Shown here piece after piece: positions 1-7,730 of a stretch of 31,650 nucleotides of DNA. The translations under genes and the position numbers were made by a program. The stretch covers positions 1 through 31,650 of the forward strand of contig CAYYHA010000028.1 in assembly GCA_964471535.1 (NCBI GenBank), read 5' to 3'. Each line of letters begins with the position of its first letter. The stretch's first letter is position 1. Origin of the DNA: CAYYHA01 sp964471535 (lineage in GTDB: Bacteria; Myxococcota; Myxococcia; SLRQ01). Below the pieces are notes generated by a model. That model was not told the origin of the DNA and searched no databases. It worked only from the letters and a program-made list of their open reading frames with translations.

Positions 1-1
1 G

Positions 2-583
2 CGCCTGCCTGCCTTCGTGAGCACCCTGCTCTCCATCCCGGCACGCCTCGAGCTCGCGGGCCAGGTCGAGGGGGCGAAGATCTTCGTCGACGACGCGCTG
101 GTGGCGACGCTCCCGGCGGGACCCATCCCACTCTCCCGGTCCGGAGAGGTGAGCGTCCGCGCCGAGGCGAGCGACCACCTCCCCTTCGCCGCCACCGTCA
201 CGCTCACCCCGGGTCGCACCACGCGCCTACGCCTCGACATGCCCAGCTTCGAGGCACTGGAGGCGGCATCGGCCAGGCGGCAGGCGTGGGCGGTGGGTGC
301 GGGCGCGGGAGGCGTCGCGCTCGCTGCCCTTGGGGGGCTCGCAGCCCGGGAGGGCTGGACCCTGTATGGCCGGTACCAGGCCTTGGACGCCCGCCGCACC
401 ACCCAGGCGGAGTTCGATGCGCTTGCGGAACAGTCGCGAACCTACCTCGGACTCGGCTACGCAGGGCTCGCCGCGGGCGCAGCCCTGCTCGCCACGGGGG
501 TCTATCTCTTCTTCGTGGACCCGGATGCGGCCCGCCTCGAAGTGGCCGGCGCCGGTGGGGGGATCCACGTCGCCATCCCCTGA
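2..583 (+). CDS. PEGA-type membrane protein, 3' part (5' end outside window)
   Basis: The frame is open from base 2 with no stop, and the first possible start (GTG at 17) has no ribosome site, so this is most likely the C-terminal part of a longer protein. The first 75 or so residues read as a beta-rich PEGA-like domain: a short repeat of the type 'gakIfVDdalVatLPagpIPL' followed by a segment ending in a 'LTPGRTTRLRLDM' strand. PEGA domains sit at the surface or periplasmic side of many deltaproteobacterial proteins, often after a kinase or TPR region. Two hydrophobic segments follow, near residues 92-110 and 144-166 counted from base 17, separated by a short polar loop. What lies upstream (kinase, TPR or signal peptide) cannot be seen. 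The family call is moderate; the function is unknown. Confidence 0.6.
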   Translation, partial: RLPAFVSTLLSIPARLELAGQVEGAKIFVDDALVATLPAGPIPLSRSGEVSVRAEASDHLPFAATVTLTPGRTTRLRLDMPSFEALEAASARRQAWAVGAGAGGVALAALGGLAAREGWTLYGRYQALDARRTTQAEFDALAEQSRTYLGLGYAGLAAGAALLATGVYLFFVDPDAARLEVAGAGGGIHVAIP

Positions 584-600
584 CCGCGGCGCAGCACGGT

Positions 601-637
601 CGCAGACGACCTCCGGCCGCGCGACGGCCCGTCTGCG
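601..637 (+). terminator. Hairpin after the PEGA gene, probable terminator
   Basis: A perfect 8-bp inverted repeat (CGCAGACG at 601-608, CGTCTGCG at 630-637) encloses a second inverted repeat (GGCCG at 615-619, CGGCC at 625-629). The combined stem has one bulge. It lies 18 bases after the PEGA stop and 40 bases before asnS. There is no T-run, so it could be a Rho-assisted terminator or a structure controlling asnS. Confidence 0.45.
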
Positions 638-662
638 GTAGCCGGCCCCCGGACGCTTTGGC

Positions 663-668
663 TAGACT
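663..668 (+). promoter_or_regulatory. Putative -10 element of asnS (leaderless start)
   Basis: TAGACT lies nine bases before the asnS ATG at 678. No Shine-Dalgarno sequence is present in the C-rich stretch between them. A start of transcription at or next to the ATG is implied. No clear -35 hexamer is seen. Confidence 0.45.
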
Positions 669-677
669 CCGCGCCCC

Positions 678-2009
678 ATGGCAGCACACGTCTACGTCTC
701 CGAGATCGGCGCCCACGAAGGGGAGACCGTCACCCTCCGCGGGTGGCTCTACAACAAGCGCAGCAGCAAGAAGCTCCACTTCCTGCAGCTGCGCGATGGC
801 ACGGGGATCGTTCAGGCCATCGTCAGCAAGGCGGACGTGGGGGATCCGCTCTTCGAGACCGCCGGCGGCCTGCACCAGGAGGCGAGCATCGTGGTCACTG
901 GCAAGGTGGTCGCCGATCCCCGCAGCCCCATCGGCTACGAGGTCCACGTCTCCGGGATCGAAGTCCTGCAGAACACGGAGGGCTACCCCATCACACCCAA
1001 GCCCCATGGGGACGCCTTCCTCCTCGACCACCGGCACCTCTGGGTGCGCAGCCGGAAGCAGCACCTCATCCTGCGGGTGCGGGCGACGCTGGCCCGCGCC
1101 ATCCGCGACTACTTCGACAGCCGCGGCTTCGTCCTCTTCGACTCACCCATCCTGACGCCGGCAGCCTGTGAGGGCACGACCACCCTCTTCGAGGTGCCCT
1201 ACTTCGACCGGACCGCCTACCTCACACAGAGCGGGCAGCTCTACCAGGAGGCGGGCGCCCTCGCCTTCGGGAAGACCTACTGCTTCGGTCCCACCTTCCG
1301 GGCGGAGAAGTCGAAGACCCGCCGGCACCTTCAGGAGTTCTGGATGGTCGAGCCGGAGGTGGCCTACATGGACCTCGAGGGGGACATGGACCTGGCCGAG
1401 GACTTCCTGGTGGAGATCGTCGGGCGTGTGCTCGAGGTCCATGGAAAGGAGCTGGAATCGATCCTCGAGCGAGATCTGAAGCCCCTCGAGGCGGTGCAGA
1501 AGCCCTTTCCCCGGGTCCACTACGACGAAGCCATCGAGACGCTCGGCCGCATCCGTGCCGAGACGGAGGACCCGGAGCTGAAGGCCCAGCTGCAGATCGA
1601 ATGGGGCAGCGACTTCGGTGCGCCCCACGAGACCGAGCTGACCCGCCGCTTCGATCGCCCGATCATCGTCCACCGCTTCCCCGCGCAGGTGAAAGCCTTC
1701 TACATGAAGAAGGATCCGCAGTCGCCGAAGCATGCCCTGGCCATGGACGTGCTCGCGCCCGAGGGCTACGGCGAGATCATCGGCGGCGGACAGAGGGAGG
1801 ATGACTACGACACCTTGGTGGCGGCCATCGACGCCCACGGGCTGCCGCGCGAGGCCTTCGAGTGGTACCTGGACCTTAGGCGCTGGGGGTCGGTCCCCCA
1901 TGCCGGCTTCGGGCTGGGCCTGGAGCGCACCGTGACCTGGATCTGCGGCATCCGCCACCTTCGCGAGACCATTCCCTTCCCGCGCACCCTGGACCGCTTG
2001 ACCCCTTGA
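678..2009 (+). CDS. asnS: Asparagine--tRNA ligase
   Basis: AsnRS charges tRNA-Asn with asparagine in the cytoplasm. The 443-residue protein has the normal length and plan for a class IIb synthetase. An N-terminal OB-fold anticodon domain (about residues 15-100, with 'VTLRGWLYNKRSSKKLHFLQLRDG') is followed by the catalytic core. Motif 2 reads 'FRAEKSKTRRHLQEFWMVEPE' near residue 210, and motif 3 is 'GFGLGLERTVTWICGIRHLR' near the C-terminus. The Arg/His pattern in motif 2 and the ending 'ETIPFPRT' distinguish AsnRS from AspRS. The ATG at 678 is preceded by a -10-like TAGACT rather than a ribosome site, so the message is probably leaderless. The gene is convergent with the following lipoprotein gene. 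Its presence implies a direct route for Asn-tRNA formation. Nothing is unusual in the protein. Confidence 0.96.
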   Translation: MAAHVYVSEIGAHEGETVTLRGWLYNKRSSKKLHFLQLRDGTGIVQAIVSKADVGDPLFETAGGLHQEASIVVTGKVVADPRSPIGYEVHVSGIEVLQNTEGYPITPKPHGDAFLLDHRHLWVRSRKQHLILRVRATLARAIRDYFDSRGFVLFDSPILTPAACEGTTTLFEVPYFDRTAYLTQSGQLYQEAGALAFGKTYCFGPTFRAEKSKTRRHLQEFWMVEPEVAYMDLEGDMDLAEDFLVEIVGRVLEVHGKELESILERDLKPLEAVQKPFPRVHYDEAIETLGRIRAETEDPELKAQLQIEWGSDFGAPHETELTRRFDRPIIVHRFPAQVKAFYMKKDPQSPKHALAMDVLAPEGYGEIIGGGQREDDYDTLVAAIDAHGLPREAFEWYLDLRRWGSVPHAGFGLGLERTVTWICGIRHLRETIPFPRTLDRLTP

Positions 2010-2013
2010 GTCA

Positions 2014-2040
2014 GCCAGCGCGCGGCTGGAGCCGGCTGGC
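2014..2040. terminator. Possible bidirectional hairpin between convergent genes
   Basis: GCCAGC (2014-2019) can pair either with GCTGG at 2025-2029 or with GCTGGC at 2035-2040. It sits in the 39-base gap between the convergent stops of asnS and the lipoprotein gene. No T-run is present on either strand. Confidence 0.35.
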
Positions 2041-2048
2041 GCGGACGC

Positions 2049-2510
2049 TCAGAGCTGTGTCGCGACGACGGGACTGGTCACCGAACAGCTTTCCTCACCG
2101 GTCAACACGAAGGTGAACGCGCCGTCGATGCGCCAGGCGCCGGGCTGGCCCGTCACGGTGCCGCCGAAGCTCAAGCTGATGAGCCCCAGACCGCTTCGCT
2201 CGTACGTGACCGGATCGAAGGCGATCTGCATGTTGTCGTAGAGGGTGCCCTGCGTGTCGTAGTAGCCGGTCAAGGCGACGCTGCTGCCGCTTTGCACCAG
2301 GGAGATCACCGTCTCCGCACCCCGGTAATCGACGTACTGGCAGCCGTTTCCCGTGCCACCGGCTTCGATGCCCTGCGCGCTCAACTGGTAGCTCCCGGCG
2401 ATGTCCGGACACTCGGTGCAGGGCTTGGGAGGCGCCCCACAGGCGCCGCACACGGCGACGATGCCGCCGAAGAAGGCAAGGAACCTAGGCAGCCGTAGGC
2501 CCATCGGCAT
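2049..2510 (-). CDS. Small predicted lipoprotein of unknown function
   Basis: The 153-residue product begins with a short basic N-terminus and a hydrophobic stretch ('FLAFFGGIVAV') ending at 'CGACGAPPKPC', which resembles a degenerate lipobox with the modified cysteine near residue 24. Further cysteines follow, including a 'CTECPDIAGSYQL' segment. The 'IAGSYQLSAQG' start and the alternating strands after it suggest a small beta-barrel or lipocalin-like fold, as in many myxobacterial lipoproteins that begin '..C..(I)aG.Y..', but no family is firmly recognised. The start codon lies five bases after the stop of the AlkB-like gene on the same strand, so the two are probably cotranscribed. Location: outer membrane or periplasm. 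Function unknown. Confidence 0.65.
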   Translation of the reverse strand: MPMGLRLPRFLAFFGGIVAVCGACGAPPKPCTECPDIAGSYQLSAQGIEAGGTGNGCQYVDYRGAETVISLVQSGSSVALTGYYDTQGTLYDNMQIAFDPVTYERSGLGLISLSFGGTVTGQPGAWRIDGAFTFVLTGEESCSVTSPVVATQL

Positions 2511-2515
2511 CGATC

Positions 2516-3169
2516 CTACCAGAGGAAACGGGGGGCCTCATCCCGCGCCGCATCGCGGTACCCGGCGGGCCGGTACTGGATGCTGATGCGGGGGCCGGCC
2601 CGCTTTGCCTTGGGGATGCCGTGGAGATAGGTGCGCTGGCAGGTGCCGCCCATCACGAAGAGGTCGCCCCACCCCACCTGGAAGGAGAGCCCCGGACCCC
2701 CCTCCCTGGGATTCAAACGCAGGGTGCGCCGCTCCCCCACCGCAACGATGGCGACCACGGCGTCGTTCGCCCGGCGCCCGAGGCGGTCGCCGTGGGGCGC
2801 CACCGAATCGTTCCCGTCGCGGTAGTAGGCCATCGAGATGGAGGAGAGATCGAAGCCGTAACGGGCCGAGAGGAGCCGCGCGCAGGTCCAGAGGATGGGG
2901 TGCCCCGGCCCATGGTCCGGGACGGCCGCGAGCAGACGCGGCACGTGCACGATGCGCTCGTACATGGGGCGCTGCTTGGCCCGCCACCGGGTCGTTCGCC
3001 GCAGGTGCTCGAAGAGCCACTCGTGCCCCTCGAGCCAGCCGGGCGCGTATTCGACCCACGCCCCGGCCCGCAGCGGAATGCGCCGCGCCGCCGAGAAGCG
3101 GGTGTCCACCCGCAGCTCGGCCCGGCCGAAGAGCGATGGTTGCTCGAGCCCCTGCACGGATCCAAGCAT
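2516..3169 (-). CDS. AlkB-like 2-oxoglutarate/Fe(II) dioxygenase
   Basis: Members of the AlkB family oxidatively remove alkyl groups from DNA or RNA bases, using Fe(II) and 2-oxoglutarate. The 217-residue protein carries the full set of metal and cosubstrate residues: the HxD pair is H126 and D128 in 'APHGDRLG', the distal histidine is H183 in 'TYLHGIPK', and the 2-oxoglutarate arginine is R194 in 'GPRISIQYRP'. 'ISMAYYRDGNDSVAPHGD' matches the nucleotide-lid-to-core strand of AlkB homologues such as ALKBH2/3. The length is normal for the family. The upstream gene encodes a DGQHR-domain protein on the same strand with a 70-base gap; the downstream lipoprotein starts five bases after this stop. 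No Ada operator or ada gene is visible. The ATG at 3169 has only a weak ribosome site. A repair role is likely; RNA or modified-DNA substrates are possible. Confidence 0.88.
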   Translation of the reverse strand: MLGSVQGLEQPSLFGRAELRVDTRFSAARRIPLRAGAWVEYAPGWLEGHEWLFEHLRRTTRWRAKQRPMYERIVHVPRLLAAVPDHGPGHPILWTCARLLSARYGFDLSSISMAYYRDGNDSVAPHGDRLGRRANDAVVAIVAVGERRTLRLNPREGGPGLSFQVGWGDLFVMGGTCQRTYLHGIPKAKRAGPRISIQYRPAGYRDAARDEAPRFLW

Positions 3170-3170
3170 A

Positions 3171-3188
3171 CCTGACCATCCGTTCAGG
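3171..3188 (-). promoter_or_regulatory. Short inverted repeat upstream of the AlkB-like gene
   Basis: CCTGA (3171-3175) and TCAGG (3184-3188) form a dyad with an 8-base spacer directly before the start codon at 3169. It could be an operator or a ribosome-site hairpin. Five-base arms are weak evidence. Confidence 0.2.
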
Positions 3189-3199
3189 CAGCAATCGGG

Positions 3200-3233
3200 T
3201 GCGACCTGTTCGGGGCTGCGACCTGTTCGGGGC
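3200..3233. repeat. Two perfect tandem copies of a 17-bp unit
   Basis: The unit TGCGACCTGTTCGGGGC occurs at 3200-3216 and again at 3217-3233, followed by a further partial TGCGA. It fills half of the 70-base gap between the DGQHR gene (stop at 3240-3242) and the AlkB-like gene. It may be a slipped-strand duplication or a double binding site. Confidence 0.85.
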
Positions 3234-3239
3234 TGCGAT

Positions 3240-4364
3240 TTAGGCCTCGAGGCCCGCCGCGCGGCGCAGGCGCCTTCGGATCTTCTCCACCCGCTCGGCC
3301 GGCCCCTTGGCGGGGAAGCGCTCGTAGAAGCCGTTGCGGCGAAACTCCTCCTTCAGCGCCCCCCAAGGGGCGAGCCGCGCCTCGAGCACCTCCGCCTCCA
3401 CCTCGGGGCCCAGCGCTGCGAGCACGTCGTGGCAAAGGCGCACCAGCGCCTTCAGCGTGACGTCCCGGGTCACCATGTACCGCTCGTTGTCGCCCCATGC
3501 CTCCCCGAAGGCCTTGCGCGCGCCGCGCAGCACGTCGCGCAGGAAGGCATAGCCCCGGTCGCGGTTGTACCCCCGCCCGTCGACGAAGGGTGGCCCCTCG
3601 TGCCGCGAGACGAGGCGGTGCACCTCGGTGAAGAGCTGCGCCTGGTTGATCCACATGTCGCGCCGGGAGCGCCCCCCCAGCATGTTGATGTGGTAGCGAA
3701 GCGGCGAGTCCGCCTCCTCGTAGAGCGCTCGGATGAGGCGCGCCGCATACTTCTTGGTCTTGTCCGCCCCCCACTCGATCTTCTCGTAGAGGTCCACCAG
3801 GTGGGACTTGTTGATGCGGGTGTGGGTCGAGTTGATGATGACGAACATCTCGGTGGCGAACTCCGAGGCCTTCCCGTCGAAGATGAGACACGGCACCTCG
3901 ATGCGCCGGTCCGCATCGGGCTCCTGCAGATAGAAGTGCAGCCCGGCGAGGCGATGCTGCCCGTCGATGATGAGGAACTTACCGCGCGGCGGCACGAGAT
4001 CGCCGGCCCGCTCGAAGCGCCCCAGCGGCGTGAACTCCAGGGACTCCTCGGTGAAGAGGAGCACCGCACCGGGGATGAGCGGCTGTGTGCTCACGTTCCG
4101 GTAGAAGTCGCGGATCTGCCGCACCTTCCTCCGGTTGAGCTCACGCTGGAAGGCTCCCGAGGCCCGTTCGATGGCCTCGACGAAGCGCTCCACCTCGTCG
4201 GGTGCCTTCTGGCGCCGCCGCGACGCCTTCTCCTCGCCCCCGACCCACTCCCCGCGCTCACCGTAGAAGCGCGTGACGAACTTCACCTTCTGCAGCAGCT
4301 CCTCTGCCGGATAGCTCACGAAGTAGAACTCGGAATCCTTCTGCCGCATGCGCAGTGCGAGCAT
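3240..4364 (-). CDS. DGQHR-domain protein (DndB-like)
   Basis: The 374-residue protein contains the family's defining motif DGQHR at residues 134-138, within 'FLIIDGQHRLAGLHFYL', plus the following 'VIINSTHTRINKSHLVDL' block seen in this family. DGQHR proteins include DndB, which acts with DNA phosphorothioation genes, and others found near phage-defence loci; the fold is related to the ParB/Srx nucleotidase-like fold. The N-terminal part (residues 40-90) is rich in Arg, Lys and Glu. The start at 4364 is chosen because GGGAGG lies six bases upstream. No dndACDE, sspBCD or restriction genes are in the window. The closest companion is the AlkB-like gene downstream on the same strand. The frame continues open far upstream, but those residues are low-complexity and lie beyond the ribosome site. 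Function here is unknown. Confidence 0.82.
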   Translation of the reverse strand: MLALRMRQKDSEFYFVSYPAEELLQKVKFVTRFYGERGEWVGGEEKASRRRQKAPDEVERFVEAIERASGAFQRELNRRKVRQIRDFYRNVSTQPLIPGAVLLFTEESLEFTPLGRFERAGDLVPPRGKFLIIDGQHRLAGLHFYLQEPDADRRIEVPCLIFDGKASEFATEMFVIINSTHTRINKSHLVDLYEKIEWGADKTKKYAARLIRALYEEADSPLRYHINMLGGRSRRDMWINQAQLFTEVHRLVSRHEGPPFVDGRGYNRDRGYAFLRDVLRGARKAFGEAWGDNERYMVTRDVTLKALVRLCHDVLAALGPEVEAEVLEARLAPWGALKEEFRRNGFYERFPAKGPAERVEKIRRRLRRAAGLEA

Positions 4365-4754
4365 CGTCGTCCTCCCGTCTCCGTCGTTTCCCTGGGGTGG
4401 AGGGATTGAAGCACTGCCGTGCCTCCGACGGAAGAGCGACGCCGCCTCTCGAAAGCCCAAGTGCGTCACGTGGGGACGAAGCGTTCCGACGAAGCGCCCC
4501 GCCGCCACGCACGTCACGATCGGGGCGGATCCGCTGCCAGGCTCGCAGCCAAACCGACTCCCCACACGCGGCCGTGGGCAGGCCGTCGCCGGGGGCAGCA
4601 CGACCGGCCCTGCCGCCCCCGATCGGGACGACTCCCGCAGGCGGCGTTGCGTACGCGCGGCCGCCGCGCGATCCCGGCCCCGAACAGCCCCTGTCGTACG
4701 GTGCGATGGGGCCTCCCCCACCGCTGCCGGATCTGCGCTATTCCTCGACGATCG
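4365..4754. other. Divergent intergenic region, no gene seen
   Basis: This 390-base stretch separates two divergent genes and should hold both promoters. Open frames through it are low-complexity Arg/Pro/Ala and lack ribosome sites. GACGAAGCG occurs twice (4475-4483 and 4488-4496, 13-bp period) and might be an operator. No tRNA or convincing hairpin is seen. Confidence 0.5.
4371..4377 (-). promoter_or_regulatory. Ribosome binding site fixing the DGQHR gene start
   Basis: On the minus strand this reads CGGGAGG, six bases before the ATG at 4364. It decides the start against the much longer open frame that continues upstream. Confidence 0.7.
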
Positions 4755-6935
4755 ATGGTGGACGCGACCAGGCGAGCCAAGAGCACCGAGCGGGCGCGGC
4801 GCTCCGGCTGCATCGGCCGGCTCGTGCTGGTGGCCGTGGGGCTCGTAGGTCTCGTGCTCATGGTCCGGCAGGGCGCCGAGCTCTACCGCGGCCTGGCAGC
4901 GCGCGCCTGGCCCCAGGCAGAGGGTGTGGTGCTCGAGTCTGGCGTCCGGCGCCACGGCAGCGCGGGGACCCGCGGCGGCACGACCTACGAGCCCTGGGTT
5001 CGCTACCGCTACACCGCCGGGGGACGGAGCTGGACGGGCACCCGGATCTGGCGTGTGGGCCAGGGCAGCACGCTGGCCTGGGCACGGGGGGTCGCGGCCG
5101 AGTACCCCGCAGGGCGCCGCGTCCGCGTCTACTACGATCCCGAGGATCCGTCCGCCTCGCTCCTGCGCCCGGGCCTCGGCGGGGGCGCGCTCGTGGGCTT
5201 CTTCACCGGCCTCGTCTTCTTCCTCCTCGCGGCCGGCTTCTTGTGGCTGCTCTCGGGGGTGCCGCGCGGAGAAGCGAGCGCAGGGGGTCCCCTGCACGGG
5301 GACGATCCTGCGCCCGCACCGCCGGACTCGGGGGCCACAACGGCCACGGGGATCCCCACCCGTGTGCTGCTCGTCTTCAGCGGACTGTGGGCGCTGCTCT
5401 CCCTACCCGCCGCGGTCGACGCCTGGCGCGGCTACGCCGCCCCGTGGCTGCTGGCAGCGCCCTTCATCGGCCCCCTCTTCGCTCTCCTCGCCGGATGGCT
5501 CGGTCGCAGGCAGCGGGCGACCAGGGCTCACCGGGCGCAGGGGGCCGCGACCGTAGAGGAGGGGCTGCGGCGCCTCGGGCAGGGTGAAACGCTGGGTCCG
5601 CACGGCGGTCCTGCGCACGCCGACCCAGAGCGCGTTCGGCGCTGGCTCGGGCCTGTGACGCTGGCGGTCGTGCTTTCACCGCTCCTCGTCCTCGCCTTCG
5701 TCCTGGCGGACTGGGACCTCGAAGCAGGTCCGATGGGCTGGGTCTTCGCCGGCACGGTCCTCGTCGGCGTGCTCCTCGCCTGGGTGGCCCGCCGCAAGAT
5801 CCTCCGCCTCTACGAGGGGGGTGGCGGCCGTGAGGCGGTGCCTCCCGTTGCACCGGGACCGCGCCGCGCGCCGCGGGTGCGCGACGGGGGCCTGTGGATC
5901 GCAGCCCCCATCCTCCTCGTCTCCCTGGGCCTCTGGGCCTTCCGGCACCGGGCTCTCGAGCCGGCCCCAGACCCACGCGGCACCACGCGGGCGGCACGGC
6001 ACACACCGCACGCACCGCCGGCCCCCAGGCCCATACCTGCGCCCGCGACCCCGCCGCTGCCCGAGCCGGGTCCCTCACCCTGCCCCGGGCTCCTCGCGAA
6101 GGTGGAGGCCCAGCCTGCAGCGCCGGAGGAGGCGACCTTGAGGCGCCTCCTCGAGTGCAAGATGCGCCGGCCTCACTACCAGCACCTGCGCCGGGACTCG
6201 GCGCTTCAGCGACGCGCCTTCGCCGCGCGGTCGCAGCCCCAGTGGTACCCGGAGGAGCGCGCGATCCGCCGCACGCTGCTGGCGCTGGCAGCCACGCGAC
6301 GTCCTCCGCCGGGGACCGAGGTGCACCCGGTCCCGCACCTCTCCCGCGCGCCCACCCTCGACGGGCGCGTGGAGGAGACGCCCTGGGGGGAGGCCCTGTC
6401 GCTGCCCCTCCCAGGTCTCCCCGAGGGGGCGCGCAGCCGGCTTCGCCTCGGCTGGCACGGGGACGCCCTCTACCTCGCCGTCGAACTCGCACCGGCCGAT
6501 CGCCCCGACGCGGCGCGCGACGCCCGGCGCAGTGCGCTGCGTGTCGACCTACAGCCCGGCCTCTCCCGCTGGCTCGACTCGCAGTACTTCTTCGTCTACC
6601 TGCGGCAGGGGCGCAGCGAGGCGGGAGAGGGGTGCCGCATCGCCGAGGCGCTGACCTTTCCCGAACCGCCGCCGGAGGGCGGCTGGCCGCCCGAGGAACG
6701 TTGGAAGGGAATCCGCTTCAACGAATGCGGCCTCTTTGCCGTGGACGCAGCGGCTGGGGTCGAGACCGACGCGCAGGGGCGGCGCTGGGAGCGCTACGAA
6801 GCCCGCGTCGCCCTCGCCGACGCGGCCATCGAGAGGGGCCACCCCTTCACCTTGGACGTCGAGGTGCAGGTGGGCCTCCAGAGCGTGGGCGCAGGAACAC
6901 GCACCGGACGTCCCCTCTGGCTCGAACTGAAATGA
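4755..6935 (+). CDS. DUF3592-like polytopic membrane protein with C-terminal CBM9-like domain
   Basis: The 726-residue product starts at ATG 4755 after a basic N-terminus. TM1 is near residues 21-37. The next 100 residues ('AWPQAEGVVLESGVRRH', 'YEPWVRYRYTAGGRSWTG', 'YPAGRRVRVYYDPEDPSASLLRPG') are a clear match to the DUF3592 pattern, in which an extracytoplasmic beta domain sits between two TM helices. TM2 follows, then four or five more hydrophobic segments up to about residue 400, a Pro/Ala-rich linker, and a helical region. From about residue 522 ('APTLDGRVEETPWGEA', 'LRLGWHGDALYLAVELA') the sequence resembles a family 9 carbohydrate-binding-like sandwich, which is normally extracytoplasmic. 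This fusion is unusual. The role is unknown; envelope or polysaccharide binding is a guess. The gene ends facing a small membrane-protein gene. Starts at 4758 (GTG) are also possible. Confidence 0.75.
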   Translation: MVDATRRAKSTERARRSGCIGRLVLVAVGLVGLVLMVRQGAELYRGLAARAWPQAEGVVLESGVRRHGSAGTRGGTTYEPWVRYRYTAGGRSWTGTRIWRVGQGSTLAWARGVAAEYPAGRRVRVYYDPEDPSASLLRPGLGGGALVGFFTGLVFFLLAAGFLWLLSGVPRGEASAGGPLHGDDPAPAPPDSGATTATGIPTRVLLVFSGLWALLSLPAAVDAWRGYAAPWLLAAPFIGPLFALLAGWLGRRQRATRAHRAQGAATVEEGLRRLGQGETLGPHGGPAHADPERVRRWLGPVTLAVVLSPLLVLAFVLADWDLEAGPMGWVFAGTVLVGVLLAWVARRKILRLYEGGGGREAVPPVAPGPRRAPRVRDGGLWIAAPILLVSLGLWAFRHRALEPAPDPRGTTRAARHTPHAPPAPRPIPAPATPPLPEPGPSPCPGLLAKVEAQPAAPEEATLRRLLECKMRRPHYQHLRRDSALQRRAFAARSQPQWYPEERAIRRTLLALAATRRPPPGTEVHPVPHLSRAPTLDGRVEETPWGEALSLPLPGLPEGARSRLRLGWHGDALYLAVELAPADRPDAARDARRSALRVDLQPGLSRWLDSQYFFVYLRQGRSEAGEGCRIAEALTFPEPPPEGGWPPEERWKGIRFNECGLFAVDAAAGVETDAQGRRWERYEARVALADAAIERGHPFTLDVEVQVGLQSVGAGTRTGRPLWLELK

Positions 6936-6949
6936 CGCCACCTGCCGCT

Positions 6950-6970
6950 GGGGGCGAGACGGTGCGCCCC
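6950..6970. terminator. Possible bidirectional terminator
   Basis: GGGGCG (6951-6956) and CGCCCC (6965-6970) form a 6-bp stem with an 8-base loop in the 35-base gap between two convergent stop codons. There is no T-run. Confidence 0.4.
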
Positions 6971-7486
6971 TCAAGCGGCCTCCCCGCCGCCGGCTGATTC
7001 CAGCGCGTCCACCACCGCACGCAGGGCCGCTGCGCGCTCGCGCGCCTGCCAGGCGACGAGGCCGACGAGCGAGAAGAAGCCCACGACCGCGAGCAGGATC
7101 GCACCGGGGAAGCGTTCCTGCGCCGAGCCGAGGAGCGCAGAGATGGGGAAGTAGAGCCCCACGAAGAAGGTGAGGATCCAGAGCAGGTCCCGGGGAAAGC
7201 GTGTCAGGCCCAAGGTGCCGCGGATCGTCGTGCCCGCGCCCTCGCTCGACAGCTCGAGGTCGAGGATGGGCTCCAAGGGAGCGCCACCGCGGTAGGGGGT
7301 CTCGCTCGTGTTGGGGAGCAGGCGAAAGCGGCCGGACGCGGGCTCGTCGAGAACGAGGTGCCGCGCCTTCGCCTCTGCCCGCAGGCGGCGCTGGGTCTCC
7401 TCGAGATCCCAGGGCACCCGGCGCGACAGGCGGGTGGGAAGATACAACGACTTGACCGCTGTCCATGCCTCTCTGGCACTCGCCAC
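6971..7486 (-). CDS. Small two-helix membrane protein of unknown function
   Basis: The product is 171 residues from a GTG start at 7486, chosen because GAGGAG lies seven bases upstream on this strand; a longer frame reaching 7753 has low-complexity Arg/Pro residues ahead of this site. The first 95 or so residues are cytoplasmic or periplasmic and polar. They read 'WDLEETQRRLRAEAKARHLVLDEPASGRFRLLP' and then a beta-rich part ending 'GTTIRGTLGLTRFPRDL'. Two hydrophobic helices follow ('LLWILTFFVGLYFPISALLG' and 'GAILLAVVGFFSLVGLVAW'), then a short Ala/Glu-rich tail. No family is recognised. The gene is convergent with the DUF3592 gene and divergent from the small exported protein gene. Confidence 0.7.
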   Translation of the reverse strand: MASAREAWTAVKSLYLPTRLSRRVPWDLEETQRRLRAEAKARHLVLDEPASGRFRLLPNTSETPYRGGAPLEPILDLELSSEGAGTTIRGTLGLTRFPRDLLWILTFFVGLYFPISALLGSAQERFPGAILLAVVGFFSLVGLVAWQARERAAALRAVVDALESAGGGEAA

Positions 7487-7493
7487 GTCGGTG

Positions 7494-7499
7494 CTCCTC
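7494..7499 (-). promoter_or_regulatory. Ribosome binding site fixing a GTG start
   Basis: The minus strand reads GAGGAG here, seven bases before GTG at 7486, favouring the 171-residue product over a longer N-terminal extension. Confidence 0.65.
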
Positions 7500-7730
7500 G
7501 TTGCCACCCGGTCTCGATGGGTCTCGATCCCGTCGTCGCCACCGAGGAGTCGCCACGCTTCCTCGGTCCCCCGCGACCCCTGCGGATCGGGCTTGGGCCG
7601 CTGGCGGGGCAGCCGCCCGCGTCGGGCGGGCGCCGGGCGACAAGGGTGTATCACGACGCAGCGCCGGGCACCCGGCTGACGGCAGGTGTGCCGGCGGAGC
7701 GCAGCCGGGCGCTGCCGCCCTGGGCTGCGT

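Noticed and set aside
4419..4754. N-terminal extension of the DUF3592 protein
   Set aside because: 112 low-complexity basic residues with no signal; the natural N-terminus with a basic segment and TM1 starts at 4755.
4365..5297. N-terminal extension of the DGQHR protein of about 310 residues
   Set aside because: The extension is Arg/Pro/Ala low-complexity, overlaps the start of the divergent membrane protein, and lies upstream of a good ribosome site for ATG 4364.
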